Shown here: one piece after another, positions 1 to 8,440 of the stretch | Position numbering within the stretch: position 1 is the stretch's first letter | Layout: each line of letters begins with the position of its first letter | Source of the DNA: Alistipes sp. | Lineage (GTDB): Bacteria > Bacteroidota > Bacteroidia > Bacteroidales > Rikenellaceae | Assembly (NCBI GenBank): GCA_017465605.1 | Contig: JAFTVW010000026.1 | Coordinates: forward strand, 1 to 64,000 | DNA length: 64,000 bases | Direction of reading: 5' to 3' | Program-made: the position numbers and the translations under genes | Notes under the pieces: generated by a model | What the model was told of the DNA's origin: nothing | The model's database searches: none | The model's input: only the letters and a program-made list of their open reading frames with translations

Positions 1-55
1 CAAAAAAACACAGGCGGGAATCTCACGATTGCCGCCTGTACTCGGAGCCACAGAA
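1..55. repeat. 55-bp hairpin repeat, copy 1
   Basis: Identical over 55 bases to 291-345. The core (about 10-39) folds as a 13-bp stem with one mismatch around a TCAC loop; arms begin ACAGGCGG and end CCGCCTGT. The copy starts at the window edge, so its left flank is missing and further copies may lie outside. Family not recognised. Confidence 0.85.
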
Positions 56-133
56 TCAACAAATAAATAAACTATGCATATCTACAACTACTAACGCCCG
101 CAGAAGGTTTGAACGGATAGAGCAGGGCTGATG

Positions 134-188
134 CAATCGAAGATTGTCGGGATTGAAAATGCTTGGTGAAAACTAGTTTTCAAGCATT
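134..188. other. Two hairpins between the repeat copies
   Basis: CAATC-GAA-GATTG at 134-146, then AATGCTTG (158-165) pairing with CAAGCATT (181-188) around the 14-base palindrome GAAAACTAGTTTTC. With the flanking repeats this suggests a structured RNA or a transposable palindromic element. No reading frame of note is present. Confidence 0.5.
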
Positions 189-266
189 ATCATTTTCAAG
201 CTCGAAAGTTGCGTAGCAATCATCTGCCCACAAGATTAGTTCGTCACACCGCCACAGGGTGAAAGG

Positions 267-357
267 AGTTTATGGAGCTTCAAAAACACACAAAAAAACA
301 CAGGCGGGAATCTCACGATTGCCGCCTGTACTCGGAGCCACAGAAGCTCCATAAACT
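267..357. repeat. 55-bp hairpin repeat, copy 2, inside 15-bp inverted arms
   Basis: The second exact copy (291-345) sits inside a larger perfect inverted repeat: AGTTTATGGAGCTTC at 267-281 and GAAGCTCCATAAACT at 343-357. The segment could form one long hairpin with the 13-bp core stem (300-329) at its tip. The outer right arm of copy 1 (GAATCAACAAATA) is different, so the core is shared while the arms vary. The remainder of 1-700 holds no gene that I can support. Confidence 0.8.
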
Positions 358-586
358 ACTAACCCAAACTTAAATAAATGAAGAAACCTCGCTACGACAC
401 CAGCTGAGTGCCATAGCTGTCAAGATAAATTGCAAACGGTGTGCCATACTTTTTGTTATCAACCCCCAAAGCCTACAAGTTACAACAACTGACCTATATA
501 TAGCATTACAATCTACATTCAACTCACAACTAATTCTCAAACACAACTATTTTGCCACAATGGCACTCCAAATTTCAGTTACAATC

Positions 587-617
587 TTTGCAAAATACAT
601 ACATTTTATTATTTTTG
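587..617 (+). promoter_or_regulatory. Bacteroidetes-type promoter for the polyferredoxin operon
   Basis: TTTG (587-590), 19-bp spacer, TATTTTTG (610-617): an exact match to the sigma-ABfr -33/-7 consensus. Transcription would begin near 622, about 80 nt before the start codon at 701. Confidence 0.75.
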
Positions 618-700
618 CATTATTATATATAGTTGTAGGGCTAATTTGCGCCCTTTAACGGCAAAACCAACTGAGAAACATTCATAAAACAGAAAAGATT

Positions 701-2191
701 ATGTTGCGAAAGATTCGAATCGTTGCAGCCACACTCTGTTTCACTATAATCACGTTACTGTTCCTCGACTTTACGGGAACTATTCATTCGTGGTTTGGGT
801 GGCTGGCCAAAATCCAACTTTTGCCTGCAATTCTTGCCTTAAATGTAGGTGTTGTTGCGGCTCTTATTATCCTCACGCTGCTTTTGGGCAGGGTGTATTG
901 CTCGGTTATATGCCCATTGGGCGTGATGCAAGACTTAATTTCGTGGGCAGCAGGCAAACGCAAGAAAAACCGTTTCACATATTCACCCGCCAAAACTTGG
1001 TTACGATATGGTGTATTGGTGGTTTTCATAGCGACCCTTGTTGCTGGATTTGGAGCGATAGCGTTGTTGGTAGCTCCATATAGCGCATACGGCCGTATCG
1101 CACAAAACCTATTGGCTCCATTGTGGGGTTGGGGCAATAATCTACTCGCATATGTGGCAGAGCGAGTTGACAGCTATGCATTCTACTCAACAGAAGTTGT
1201 AATGGGTAGCATCGGCACATTCGCAGTTGCAGTAGCGACACTCATCATTGTAGGTGTATTGGCGTGGCGCGGTGGTCGTACATATTGTAATACAATTTGC
1301 CCCGTAGGTACGGTGCTTGGCGCGATTTCACGTTTCTCGCTCTTGAAGCCAATAATCGACACCGACAAGTGTATCGATTGCAAGCGATGCGCCCGCAACT
1401 GCAAAGCCTCGTGCATTGACGTACAGACTCACTCGATTGACTATTCTCGTTGTGTGGCTTGTATGGATTGCTTGGAGATGTGTAGTAAAAACGCCATACA
1501 TTACACTCGCCGCACTTCGCAGCCCAAGAGTGCAAATGTCAATACAGCAAAGTGCAAAACCGAGGATTCTTCTCGCCGTAACTTCATTGTTGGAGCTGGT
1601 CTATTGGCTGCATCGGCCGCAAAGGCTCAGGAGATGAAACTCGACGGTGGCTATGCTACAATCCTCGACAAAAAGGCTCCTGCACGCCAAAATGCCATCA
1701 CTCCCGCAGGCTCATTGAGTGCGCACAATATGGCAGCACACTGTACAGGTTGCCAACTTTGCGTAGCTGTATGTCCGACTAAGGTTTTGCGTCCATCGGC
1801 CGACCTTAAAACTTTTATGCAGCCAACTATGTCTTACGAAGTAGGGTATTGCCGTCCAGAGTGTAACAAATGTTCCGAAGTATGCCCTGCGGGTGCAATT
1901 AAGCCTATAAGCGTAGCTGAAAAATCATCAACCCAAATTGGCCACGCCGTTTGGATTAAAGATAATTGCATAGTACTCACCGACGACGTTGATTGTGGCA
2001 ACTGCGAGCGTCACTGCCCAGCAGAGGCTATCACAATGATTCGTTCAGATGTCAACAATCCTAAATCAAGAAAGATTCCCGCAGTCAACGTAGAACGTTG
2101 TATTGGTTGTGGAGCGTGCGAGAACCTATGCCCTGCACGACCATTCAGCGCAATATATGTGGAGGGTCATTCAAGCCACAGGACAATCTAA
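701..2191 (+). CDS. NapH/CcoG-type membrane polyferredoxin with internal Tat-like motif
   Basis: 496 residues. Residues 1-210 hold about four membrane helices and two C-x3-CP motifs (near 67-71 and 196-200), the pattern of NapH/NosR-type 4Fe-4S membrane proteins. Ferredoxin clusters follow at 224-234 and 251-261. Next comes a twin-arginine-like stretch, SRRNFIVGAGLLAASAAKAQ (291-310), then a second ferredoxin region with cysteine clusters at 348-358, 384-395, 432-439 and 467-477. By family it should move electrons between the quinone pool and redox partners. The partner is probably the Tat-exported oxidoreductase 25 bp downstream. The substrate cannot be inferred. It is the first gene after a consensus promoter. 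Confidence 0.8.
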   Translation: MLRKIRIVAATLCFTIITLLFLDFTGTIHSWFGWLAKIQLLPAILALNVGVVAALIILTLLLGRVYCSVICPLGVMQDLISWAAGKRKKNRFTYSPAKTWLRYGVLVVFIATLVAGFGAIALLVAPYSAYGRIAQNLLAPLWGWGNNLLAYVAERVDSYAFYSTEVVMGSIGTFAVAVATLIIVGVLAWRGGRTYCNTICPVGTVLGAISRFSLLKPIIDTDKCIDCKRCARNCKASCIDVQTHSIDYSRCVACMDCLEMCSKNAIHYTRRTSQPKSANVNTAKCKTEDSSRRNFIVGAGLLAASAAKAQEMKLDGGYATILDKKAPARQNAITPAGSLSAHNMAAHCTGCQLCVAVCPTKVLRPSADLKTFMQPTMSYEVGYCRPECNKCSEVCPAGAIKPISVAEKSSTQIGHAVWIKDNCIVLTDDVDCGNCERHCPAEAITMIRSDVNNPKSRKIPAVNVERCIGCGACENLCPARPFSAIYVEGHSSHRTI

Positions 2192-2216
2192 ACACACTTA
2201 GAAACAGTTTCTTACT

Positions 2217-3599
2217 ATGCAGAACAAAAAATTCAAACTCGAAATAGACCGCCGAGAGTTCTTGAAACGACTTGGCGCAGGTGCATTGTTCACCACAGCA
2301 GCAATGAGTGGTTGCAAGAGCGGCAATTCATTCGGCAATGCTACATACGGAGAGGTCCCAACCGACAAAATGACCTATCGCACACACCCAAAATCGGGCG
2401 ATAAGGTTTCGCTCATTGGATATGGTTGTATGCGATGGCCAACGCGCAAGCATGCCGATGGCAAAGGCAATGAAATCATACAAGAGACCGTAAACGAACT
2501 GGTTGACTACGCAATCGAACACGGCGTAAACTTCTTCGATTGTGCGCCCGTATATTGTCAGGGTATGTCAGAGACCGCAACGGGTATTGCACTCAAACGC
2601 CACCCACGCGATAAGTTCTTCATCTCAACAAAACTCTCGAACTTTGCCAATTCGACATACGAGAACTCTATTGCTATGTACGAGCGTTCATTCCGCGAAT
2701 TGCAGGTTGATTATATCGATTATTATCTTTTGCACTCTGTCGGTGGCAGCATAGGCGATTTTGAGAAGCGATATGTCAACAATGGAATTTTGGACTTCCT
2801 AATCAAGGAGCGTGAGAAGGGCAAGATTCGTCATTTGGGTTGGTCGTTCCACGGTGACCAAAAGGTTTTTGACCATATTCTCGCATTACACGACACCGTA
2901 AAATGGGATTTTGTACTGATTCAGATGAACTATTCGGATTGGCGCAATGCTCGTGGCCGAAACGTAAATGCTGAATATCTCTATACAGAATTGGAGAAAC
3001 GCGGTATTCCCGTACTCATTATGGAGCCGCTGCTCGGTGGCCGACTATCAAACGTGCCCGACCATATCGCAACACGCCTTAAAGAGCAGGAGCCGACCAA
3101 GAGTGTTGCTTCGTGGTCGTTCCGTTTCAACGGTAGTTATCCCAATGTTTTGAGCATATTGAGCGGTATGACATTTATGGAGCATTTGCAGGATAACATT
3201 CGCTCATTCTCGCCACTCGTACCACTCACCGACGTAGAAAAAGATTTTCTATTCGAGACAGCTGAGTTGATGCTCCGATACCCAACAATCCCTTGCAACG
3301 ACTGCAAGTATTGTATGCCTTGTCCATACGGTTTGGATATTCCTGCAATCTTGCTACACTACAACAAGTGTGTAAACGAGGGTAACTTGTCGAAGTCATC
3401 GAAGGATTCAAATTACCGCAAAGCTCGTAGAGCCTTCTTGGTTGGTTATGAACGTGCGGTGGAGAAGTTGCGCAGAGCCGACCATTGTACAGGTTGCGGT
3501 CAATGTAACAAGCACTGTCCTCAGCGAATCGACATTCCAAAGGAGATTCGACGCATTGATGAATATATCGAGACTTTGAAGCAAGGCAAAGAGTTTTAA
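2217..3599 (+). CDS. Tat-exported aldo/keto reductase with C-terminal ferredoxin domain
   Basis: 460 residues. The N-terminus has a twin-arginine signal (DRREFLKRLGAG) followed by a hydrophobic stretch and SGC, so the product is probably periplasmic and perhaps lipid-anchored. An aldo/keto reductase barrel follows: GYGCMRWP, FDCAPVY (probable catalytic Tyr), FISTKL (Lys) and YYLLHS (His). The C-terminal 100 residues add cysteine clusters CNDCKYCMPC and CTGCGQCNKHC, typical of 4Fe-4S ferredoxin domains. This AKR-ferredoxin architecture is common in anaerobes and lies here next to a membrane polyferredoxin, which suggests a quinol-linked extracytoplasmic redox pair. Substrate unknown. Confidence 0.8.
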   Translation: MQNKKFKLEIDRREFLKRLGAGALFTTAAMSGCKSGNSFGNATYGEVPTDKMTYRTHPKSGDKVSLIGYGCMRWPTRKHADGKGNEIIQETVNELVDYAIEHGVNFFDCAPVYCQGMSETATGIALKRHPRDKFFISTKLSNFANSTYENSIAMYERSFRELQVDYIDYYLLHSVGGSIGDFEKRYVNNGILDFLIKEREKGKIRHLGWSFHGDQKVFDHILALHDTVKWDFVLIQMNYSDWRNARGRNVNAEYLYTELEKRGIPVLIMEPLLGGRLSNVPDHIATRLKEQEPTKSVASWSFRFNGSYPNVLSILSGMTFMEHLQDNIRSFSPLVPLTDVEKDFLFETAELMLRYPTIPCNDCKYCMPCPYGLDIPAILLHYNKCVNEGNLSKSSKDSNYRKARRAFLVGYERAVEKLRRADHCTGCGQCNKHCPQRIDIPKEIRRIDEYIETLKQGKEF

Positions 3600-3620
3600 C
3601 TGCTGAATTGTAGCGACACG

Positions 3621-4067
3621 ATGCTGAATAGGGATCACATAAGCGAAAAAATCAAGCTACAAGCCATTGAGCGATTACATAGCGAAGGTTGCTCGTGTGT
3701 AATTACCGATGGTGAACGGTTTTCCTTGTTTCATCAGCGCGGCGTAAAAGACCTCTACGAAATACTGTGTTGCTCTCCTGAGTTGCTTCGCGGTGCATTC
3801 GTTGCCGATAAGGTTGTTGGTAAAGGAGCTGCGGCACTTATGATTTTGGGAGGTGTGGAGGCTCTGCACTCCGACACAATTAGCGAATCGGCTTTGGAGC
3901 TACTTCTCGGGCATAACATCGAGGTAGGATATGACCGATTAGTACCGCACATCATCAATCGCGCTGGCACAGGAATTTGCCCCGTTGAGTTGCTTTGCAA
4001 GAAGTGTAAGACCGCCGAAGAGTGCTTGCCATTGATAAAGAATTTTATAGAGAACAACGAAAAATGA
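3621..4067 (+). CDS. DUF1893-family protein
   Basis: 148 residues with the DUF1893 signature: CSCVITDGER near the N-terminus, then GVKDLYEIL, ADKVVGKGAAALMILGGV and ICPVELLC. The family has a cytidine-deaminase-like fold (the Thermotoga TM1506 structure) and no settled function. It lies 21 bp after the oxidoreductase gene and ends in an ATGA overlap with the next gene, so the three are probably co-transcribed. Confidence 0.75.
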   Translation: MLNRDHISEKIKLQAIERLHSEGCSCVITDGERFSLFHQRGVKDLYEILCCSPELLRGAFVADKVVGKGAAALMILGGVEALHSDTISESALELLLGHNIEVGYDRLVPHIINRAGTGICPVELLCKKCKTAEECLPLIKNFIENNEK

Positions 4068-4699
4068 GATATCTTCATTTAATAGCTACCGTATTGGGTA
4101 TCGTGGCCGGAGTGATACTTATTGCCAAGTCGTGCAAGGAGAATGACAGCGACGAAAAGAAGATTGTGAATTCTATTGAGCGCCATATGACCCATTACCC
4201 ACAATCGACCCTCCGCGACCTCTATAAAAACTATTTTCAAGATCGGTTTGGCCCGGGGCATATAATATCCGACAGGTCGGCAGCCGATAGATATTTGCGA
4301 TACGAATTGGAATCAAGTACAACTTTTACGGGCGAAGATTATGAGCCTACTGGTTACGAAGGTCGCTTTTTCAGAGTGAATCTGGGAGTAATAAAAGACG
4401 GCAGAGTAGATTATGATAAATATCTCGATGCTTTTGTGCGTAGTGTAAACGGCATCAAGCAACCATCAATCGAGGAGTGGCGCAAGGAGTGGCAGAGGAT
4501 TGATTCGGTGATTATGTCAATGAATTTGGCATTACCAAACGCCGAACAAGACCGAGCGACAATAGATAGTCTGCTCAACGTAGGCAATGTGGTGATGCAT
4601 CATAGCGAACTTTTCAACAAACACTATGCACCGCATTACAGAATCATCGAGCGAGAGATTTTCAACAATGAGATTCTACCGCTAATTGATAAAAAGTAG
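4064..4699 (+). CDS. Membrane-anchored or lipoprotein-like protein of unknown function
   Basis: 211 residues from the ATG at 4064, chosen because it overlaps the upstream stop (ATGA) and opens directly into a hydrophobic segment ending AKSC, a possible lipobox-like or anchor sequence. An upstream in-frame ATG at 4022 would add 14 charged residues lying inside the preceding gene. The mature part is charged and helical, with a recognisable but unassigned block around QDRFGPGHIISD and FFRVNLGVI. I do not recognise a family. Confidence 0.6.
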   Translation: MRYLHLIATVLGIVAGVILIAKSCKENDSDEKKIVNSIERHMTHYPQSTLRDLYKNYFQDRFGPGHIISDRSAADRYLRYELESSTTFTGEDYEPTGYEGRFFRVNLGVIKDGRVDYDKYLDAFVRSVNGIKQPSIEEWRKEWQRIDSVIMSMNLALPNAEQDRATIDSLLNVGNVVMHHSELFNKHYAPHYRIIEREIFNNEILPLIDKK

Positions 4700-4757
4700 A
4701 GCCAAATATTTCGGCAACATTTTTGGGATAAATTGGCAAACATATATTATATTTGTT

Positions 4758-5537
4758 ATGAAAAAGGTACTTATTACATTATTAATCTTACTGGTGGGAA
4801 CAAGCGTAATAATTAACGCCAAAGCCACGAGTAACAAAGAGATAGAAGAAACAAAACAACAAACGACACCTAATGCGACAAAGAAAGGGCGGAAGGCGGT
4901 TAATACTTTGAAGCAAAATTTACGGCAAACAATGCCCGCCGATGGCATTTTCACGCTTATTGAGCTACCATACCCGACCGATGCTCTTGAACCTGTAATA
5001 AGCAAGCAAACCATTGAATTGCACTACGGGAAACATTTGAAGGGTTATGTCGATAAGTTAAACACATTGGTTAAAAGTTCTGACTATAAAGGAGCATCAT
5101 TAGAAGAGATTGTAGCCTCGGCTGATGGGGCATTGTTCAACAATGCTGGTCAGACACTCAACCACAATCTCTATTTCACTCAATTTTCGCCATCAGCAAA
5201 GAGGCTATCCAACGGTAAACTATACCGCGCTATATGCGACAAATGGGGTAGTGAAGATAATTTCCGCAAGGTATTCACCGAAGCTGGAACAGAAATATTT
5301 GGCTCAGGTTGGGTATGGCTTGCAGCCAACAAAAAGGGTGAATTATTTATCGAAAAAATGACTAATGGCTCAAATCCAATAGCTAATGGATTAATTCCAT
5401 TGCTGGGTTTCGATGTATGGGAACACGCCTATTATTTAGATTATCAGAACAGACGGCGCGACCACATAGAGGCTCTATGGCAAATTGTCAATTGGCCTAC
5501 AATAGAAGAGAGATATAAAGAAATTATAAACAAATAA
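4758..5537 (+). CDS. sodB: Exported Fe/Mn superoxide dismutase
   Basis: 259 residues from the ATG at 4758. This start gives a classical signal peptide (MKKVLITLLILLVGTSVIINAKA) and a linker to about residue 65, followed by a complete Fe/Mn-SOD domain. Metal ligands are visible: His93 (YGKHLKGY), His136 (LNHNLYF), and Asp219 and His223 (DVWEHAYYLDY). Cytoplasmic SODs of this family are about 190-200 residues, so the 60-residue leader is extra and points to periplasmic or surface location. It converts superoxide to peroxide and oxygen. The longer in-frame start at 4686 would bury the signal sequence. Iron versus manganese use is not decided here. Confidence 0.85.
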   Translation: MKKVLITLLILLVGTSVIINAKATSNKEIEETKQQTTPNATKKGRKAVNTLKQNLRQTMPADGIFTLIELPYPTDALEPVISKQTIELHYGKHLKGYVDKLNTLVKSSDYKGASLEEIVASADGALFNNAGQTLNHNLYFTQFSPSAKRLSNGKLYRAICDKWGSEDNFRKVFTEAGTEIFGSGWVWLAANKKGELFIEKMTNGSNPIANGLIPLLGFDVWEHAYYLDYQNRRRDHIEALWQIVNWPTIEERYKEIINK

Positions 5538-5547
5538 AAATTACATT

Positions 5548-6057
5548 ATGCAAACTACAAGCATCAAACTCTACACTATGGGTTACAACGAGGTTAAAAC
5601 ATACCTTGTTGCAGCAATGTTCATTGTGGGTAATATTGCTCTACCGCAGTTGTGCCACCTTATGCCACAAGGTGGAATGATATGGTTACCAATCTATTTC
5701 TTCACCCTTATTGGAGCATACAAATATGGCTGGAAAGTAGGCCTGCTCACCGCTATTGTATCACCACTGCTCAACCACCTTATGTTTGGTATGCCAGCAG
5801 CGGCTGTATTGGTTCCAATTTTGGTAAAATCAACTTTGTTGGCTCTCGCAGCTGGTTACACTGCATCACGCACTCGCAAGGTGTCTATACTGCTTATGGC
5901 AGCAGTTGTAGCTTTCTATCAGATTGTGGGCGGATTGGCAGAGTGGGCTATGGCCGACTTCAATGCAGCTATGCAGGATTTCCGTCTTGGATTGCCTGGT
6001 ATGGCATTGCAGATTGTTGGAGGTTACTTGTTTATTAAGTATCTGCTCCGCAAATAG
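5548..6057 (+). CDS. ECF-transporter S component-like membrane protein
   Basis: 169 residues, almost wholly hydrophobic with about five or six membrane helices (for example LVAAMFIVGNIALPQLCHLMP, IYFFTLIGAYKYGW, AAVLVPILVKSTLLALAAGY and MALQIVGGYLFIKYLL). Size and spacing match substrate-binding (S) components of energy-coupling factor vitamin transporters. The vitamin cannot be told from sequence, and the energising module is not nearby. Starts at Met1 (5548) or Met11 are both possible. It lies 10 bp after the SOD gene and before a strong terminator. Confidence 0.6.
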   Translation: MQTTSIKLYTMGYNEVKTYLVAAMFIVGNIALPQLCHLMPQGGMIWLPIYFFTLIGAYKYGWKVGLLTAIVSPLLNHLMFGMPAAAVLVPILVKSTLLALAAGYTASRTRKVSILLMAAVVAFYQIVGGLAEWAMADFNAAMQDFRLGLPGMALQIVGGYLFIKYLLRK

Positions 6058-6076
6058 TCAAGAGAGATTCTCACAC

Positions 6077-6125
6077 AAATAAAACCGCTCTGTCTAATCA
6101 TACGTTAGACAGAGCGGTTTTATTT
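6077..6125. terminator. Strong intrinsic terminator, 21-bp perfect stem
   Basis: Arms 6077-6097 and 6105-6125 are perfectly complementary around a 7-base loop. The stem has a GC-rich centre flanked by A and T runs, so it can terminate both the + operon ending at 6057 and the - operon ending at 6204. Confidence 0.9.
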
Positions 6126-6203
6126 TAAGGCTTCTCGCAGTGGCTGAACAATCAATTCATCTACAAGGCCGACACCAAAATAACCAGTTTAGGCGACTTT
6201 ATC

Positions 6204-7394
6204 TTAGTCGTTAGGGTAGGCCGCTATAAATACATTACGTTTGCGAAGCTCGTCCTGAACTCTGTGCAACTCACGCAAAGACACACGACCCACAACATAT
6301 TTATAGCTATCCGAAATATAGTTCTCGCTCACCGACTCAAACTTCATCAAATCCAAGTCAGCATAATCCGAGTAGCGGTAATACACGCGGAAAGAGTGGT
6401 CGGTTGTATATTCGGGCAACTGCGAATCGTTACGCTTCTTATACTCATACTTATAATCATACAAGCAAGCTGTAATATCGCTCAACACAGCCGAGCCAGT
6501 GGGATAGCCACCCGCACCACGTCCAAACATAAACTGCTTGTCGTAGAACAGACCCTTGATAACCACACCGTTGAACTCATCTTCCACGCTATAAATATAT
6601 TTATTACGAGAAATAAGCTGAGGCATCACACACATAATGAGTTTATTGCCTGCAATCTTCTCAACGTGGGCTACCAACTTGAAACGACGCTCCTTCTCAT
6701 TTGCAAAGCGAATATCATCATCGCCCATATTTGAGATTCCATAAGTAAAAATCTTCTCTGGGGCTACATACAAACCGAAGGCGTGAATTGTAATAATGAT
6801 AAGCTTAAAGAGCGAATCCCAACCATCAATATCAAGCGTAGGATTGCTCTCGGCAAAACCCAAATCCTGAGCCAACTTCAAAGCGTCGGCATACGACATC
6901 TTCTCGTTAAAAATCTTCGAGAGAATAAAGTTTGATGAACCATTCAAGATTCCCTTAACCGAGGTTAGGAGGTCGTTATCATAATACTCCTCCAAGTTAC
7001 GAATCACAGGAATACTACCGCAAGCCGATGCGTCGTAGAGCAACGCTACATTATAACGAGCCTGCAACTCAATAAGCTCCTCGATGTGGTGCGCCAACAT
7101 CTTTTTGTTACCCGACACTACGGGCAGGCTCATCTGCAACGCACGTTTAACGATAGTGTATGCTGCATCGGCATCATCAATAAGCTCCACGATAAAGTTG
7201 ATATCGGGGTCATTGAAGATATCATCTGCCTTGTCGGTAAACTCGGCATCAACCGAGCGTTGTTTCGACAAATCACGCACACATATACGCTTAATCTCTA
7301 CATTCTTTGAGCCAATGCGCTTCAACACATCGTATAGGCCGCTACCGACCGTACCAAAGCCAAATAGACCAATGTTTAATTTCTTACCGTTCAT
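6204..7394 (-). CDS. hom: Homoserine dehydrogenase
   Basis: 396 residues. N-terminal NAD(P)-binding motif GLFGFGTVGSGLYDVL, then VVSGNKKMLAHH and the substrate-domain block YDASACGSIPVIRNLEEYYDNDL with GILNGSSNFIL. It reduces aspartate semialdehyde to homoserine. It stands alone rather than fused to aspartokinase, and the last 90 residues do not obviously show a canonical ACT domain. It is the last gene of metY-metX-hom, so it supplies homoserine to MetX. The start lies 18 bp after the metX stop. Confidence 0.92.
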   Translation of the reverse strand: MNGKKLNIGLFGFGTVGSGLYDVLKRIGSKNVEIKRICVRDLSKQRSVDAEFTDKADDIFNDPDINFIVELIDDADAAYTIVKRALQMSLPVVSGNKKMLAHHIEELIELQARYNVALLYDASACGSIPVIRNLEEYYDNDLLTSVKGILNGSSNFILSKIFNEKMSYADALKLAQDLGFAESNPTLDIDGWDSLFKLIIITIHAFGLYVAPEKIFTYGISNMGDDDIRFANEKERRFKLVAHVEKIAGNKLIMCVMPQLISRNKYIYSVEDEFNGVVIKGLFYDKQFMFGRGAGGYPTGSAVLSDITACLYDYKYEYKKRNDSQLPEYTTDHSFRVYYRYSDYADLDLMKFESVSENYISDSYKYVVGRVSLRELHRVQDELRKRNVFIAAYPND

Positions 7395-7412
7395 ATCTCT
7401 CTGTTTTCGTTA

Positions 7413-8429
7413 TTATTCACTTAAAAAATTGAGTATAATATCGTTGAGCTGGCGATGCTCAACCAAAAATCCATCGTGACCAAAGTCCGAATCAATAAGG
7501 TGATATCGCACATCGGGGATATTTTCCACCAAAATATCGTGATCCGAAGGTGGGAATAAAATATCGGAGGTAATGGCTACCACCAAACTCTTTGCGCGAA
7601 TCCGTTTCAACACATCTTCAACTCGACCACGCTCTCGCCCCAAATTATGCGAATCTACGGCTTGCGATAGGCGATAATAGGAGTAAGCATTGAAGCGGCG
7701 ACGCAATTTCTCGCCCTGATATCGCTGATACGACAGCACTCTGCGCTTAAAACTTGCCTCGTCGGGATTTTCGTCCTCCTGAGTTTTATCGTATGCCATA
7801 CCGCCACGATAACTGAGCAGAGCAATACTTCGAGCGATCGCCATACCATCTAATCCAGCCTCGGAATTACGCTCTCCGTAAGTTGGATCGCTCTCTATCG
7901 CCATACGTTGTGACTCGTTAAAAGCCGAAGCCCACGGTTTTGTTCGTGGAGTAGTGGCTATATATGCCGCCTTTCTAGCAAAATCAGGTTGCATCACACT
8001 CCACTCCAAACACTGAAAACCACCTATCGAGCTACCAATCAACAACTCCACCTGCTCAATTCCCAGATGCCGAGCCAACAATTGATGGCATCGTACCATA
8101 TCACGCACCGTAACCAAAGGAAAATCGTCATAATAAGGTTCTCCCGTTGCTGGATTTATGCTCAGCGGGCCTGTCGTACCGTAATGTGAGCCGAGGAAAT
8201 TGGCACATACGGTAAAATATTTTGCAGGGTCGAGAAAACAACCCTCCTCAACCGTATGAGGCCACCAATCTGCCACATCGGAGTTGGCCGTAAGTGCGTG
8301 ACATACCCAAATAACATTGCTACGCTCGGCATTCATCTGGCCAAAGGTATCGTAGGCAATGGTAAGTTCGGGCAATACATAGCCGCACTCCAACTTAAAA
8401 GGCTCGTTATGGGTATAAAATTTTGCCAT
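7413..8429 (-). CDS. metX: Homoserine O-acetyltransferase
   Basis: 338 residues, alpha/beta hydrolase fold. The nucleophile elbow GSSIGGFQ (132-139) gives a probable catalytic Ser134. The Asp is in AITSDILFPPSDH and the His in FGHDGFLVEH. It transfers acetyl (or possibly succinyl) from CoA to homoserine. The acyl donor is not certain from sequence, but Bacteroidetes enzymes are usually acetyltransferases. It lies 11 bp downstream of metY. Confidence 0.9.
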   Translation of the reverse strand: MAKFYTHNEPFKLECGYVLPELTIAYDTFGQMNAERSNVIWVCHALTANSDVADWWPHTVEEGCFLDPAKYFTVCANFLGSHYGTTGPLSINPATGEPYYDDFPLVTVRDMVRCHQLLARHLGIEQVELLIGSSIGGFQCLEWSVMQPDFARKAAYIATTPRTKPWASAFNESQRMAIESDPTYGERNSEAGLDGMAIARSIALLSYRGGMAYDKTQEDENPDEASFKRRVLSYQRYQGEKLRRRFNAYSYYRLSQAVDSHNLGRERGRVEDVLKRIRAKSLVVAITSDILFPPSDHDILVENIPDVRYHLIDSDFGHDGFLVEHRQLNDIILNFLSE

Positions 8430-8440
8430 CTATACGCAAA

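Noticed and set aside
125..160. CTGATG followed by a stem resembles a hammerhead ribozyme core
   Set aside because: The invariant CUGAUGA and the GAAA directly after stem II are not present in the right order; it is only a short coincidence.
1..357. Repeat pair considered as a CRISPR or integron attC array
   Set aside because: Only two copies, 235 bp apart, no cas or integrase gene, and no GTTRRRY/RYYYAAC core sites.
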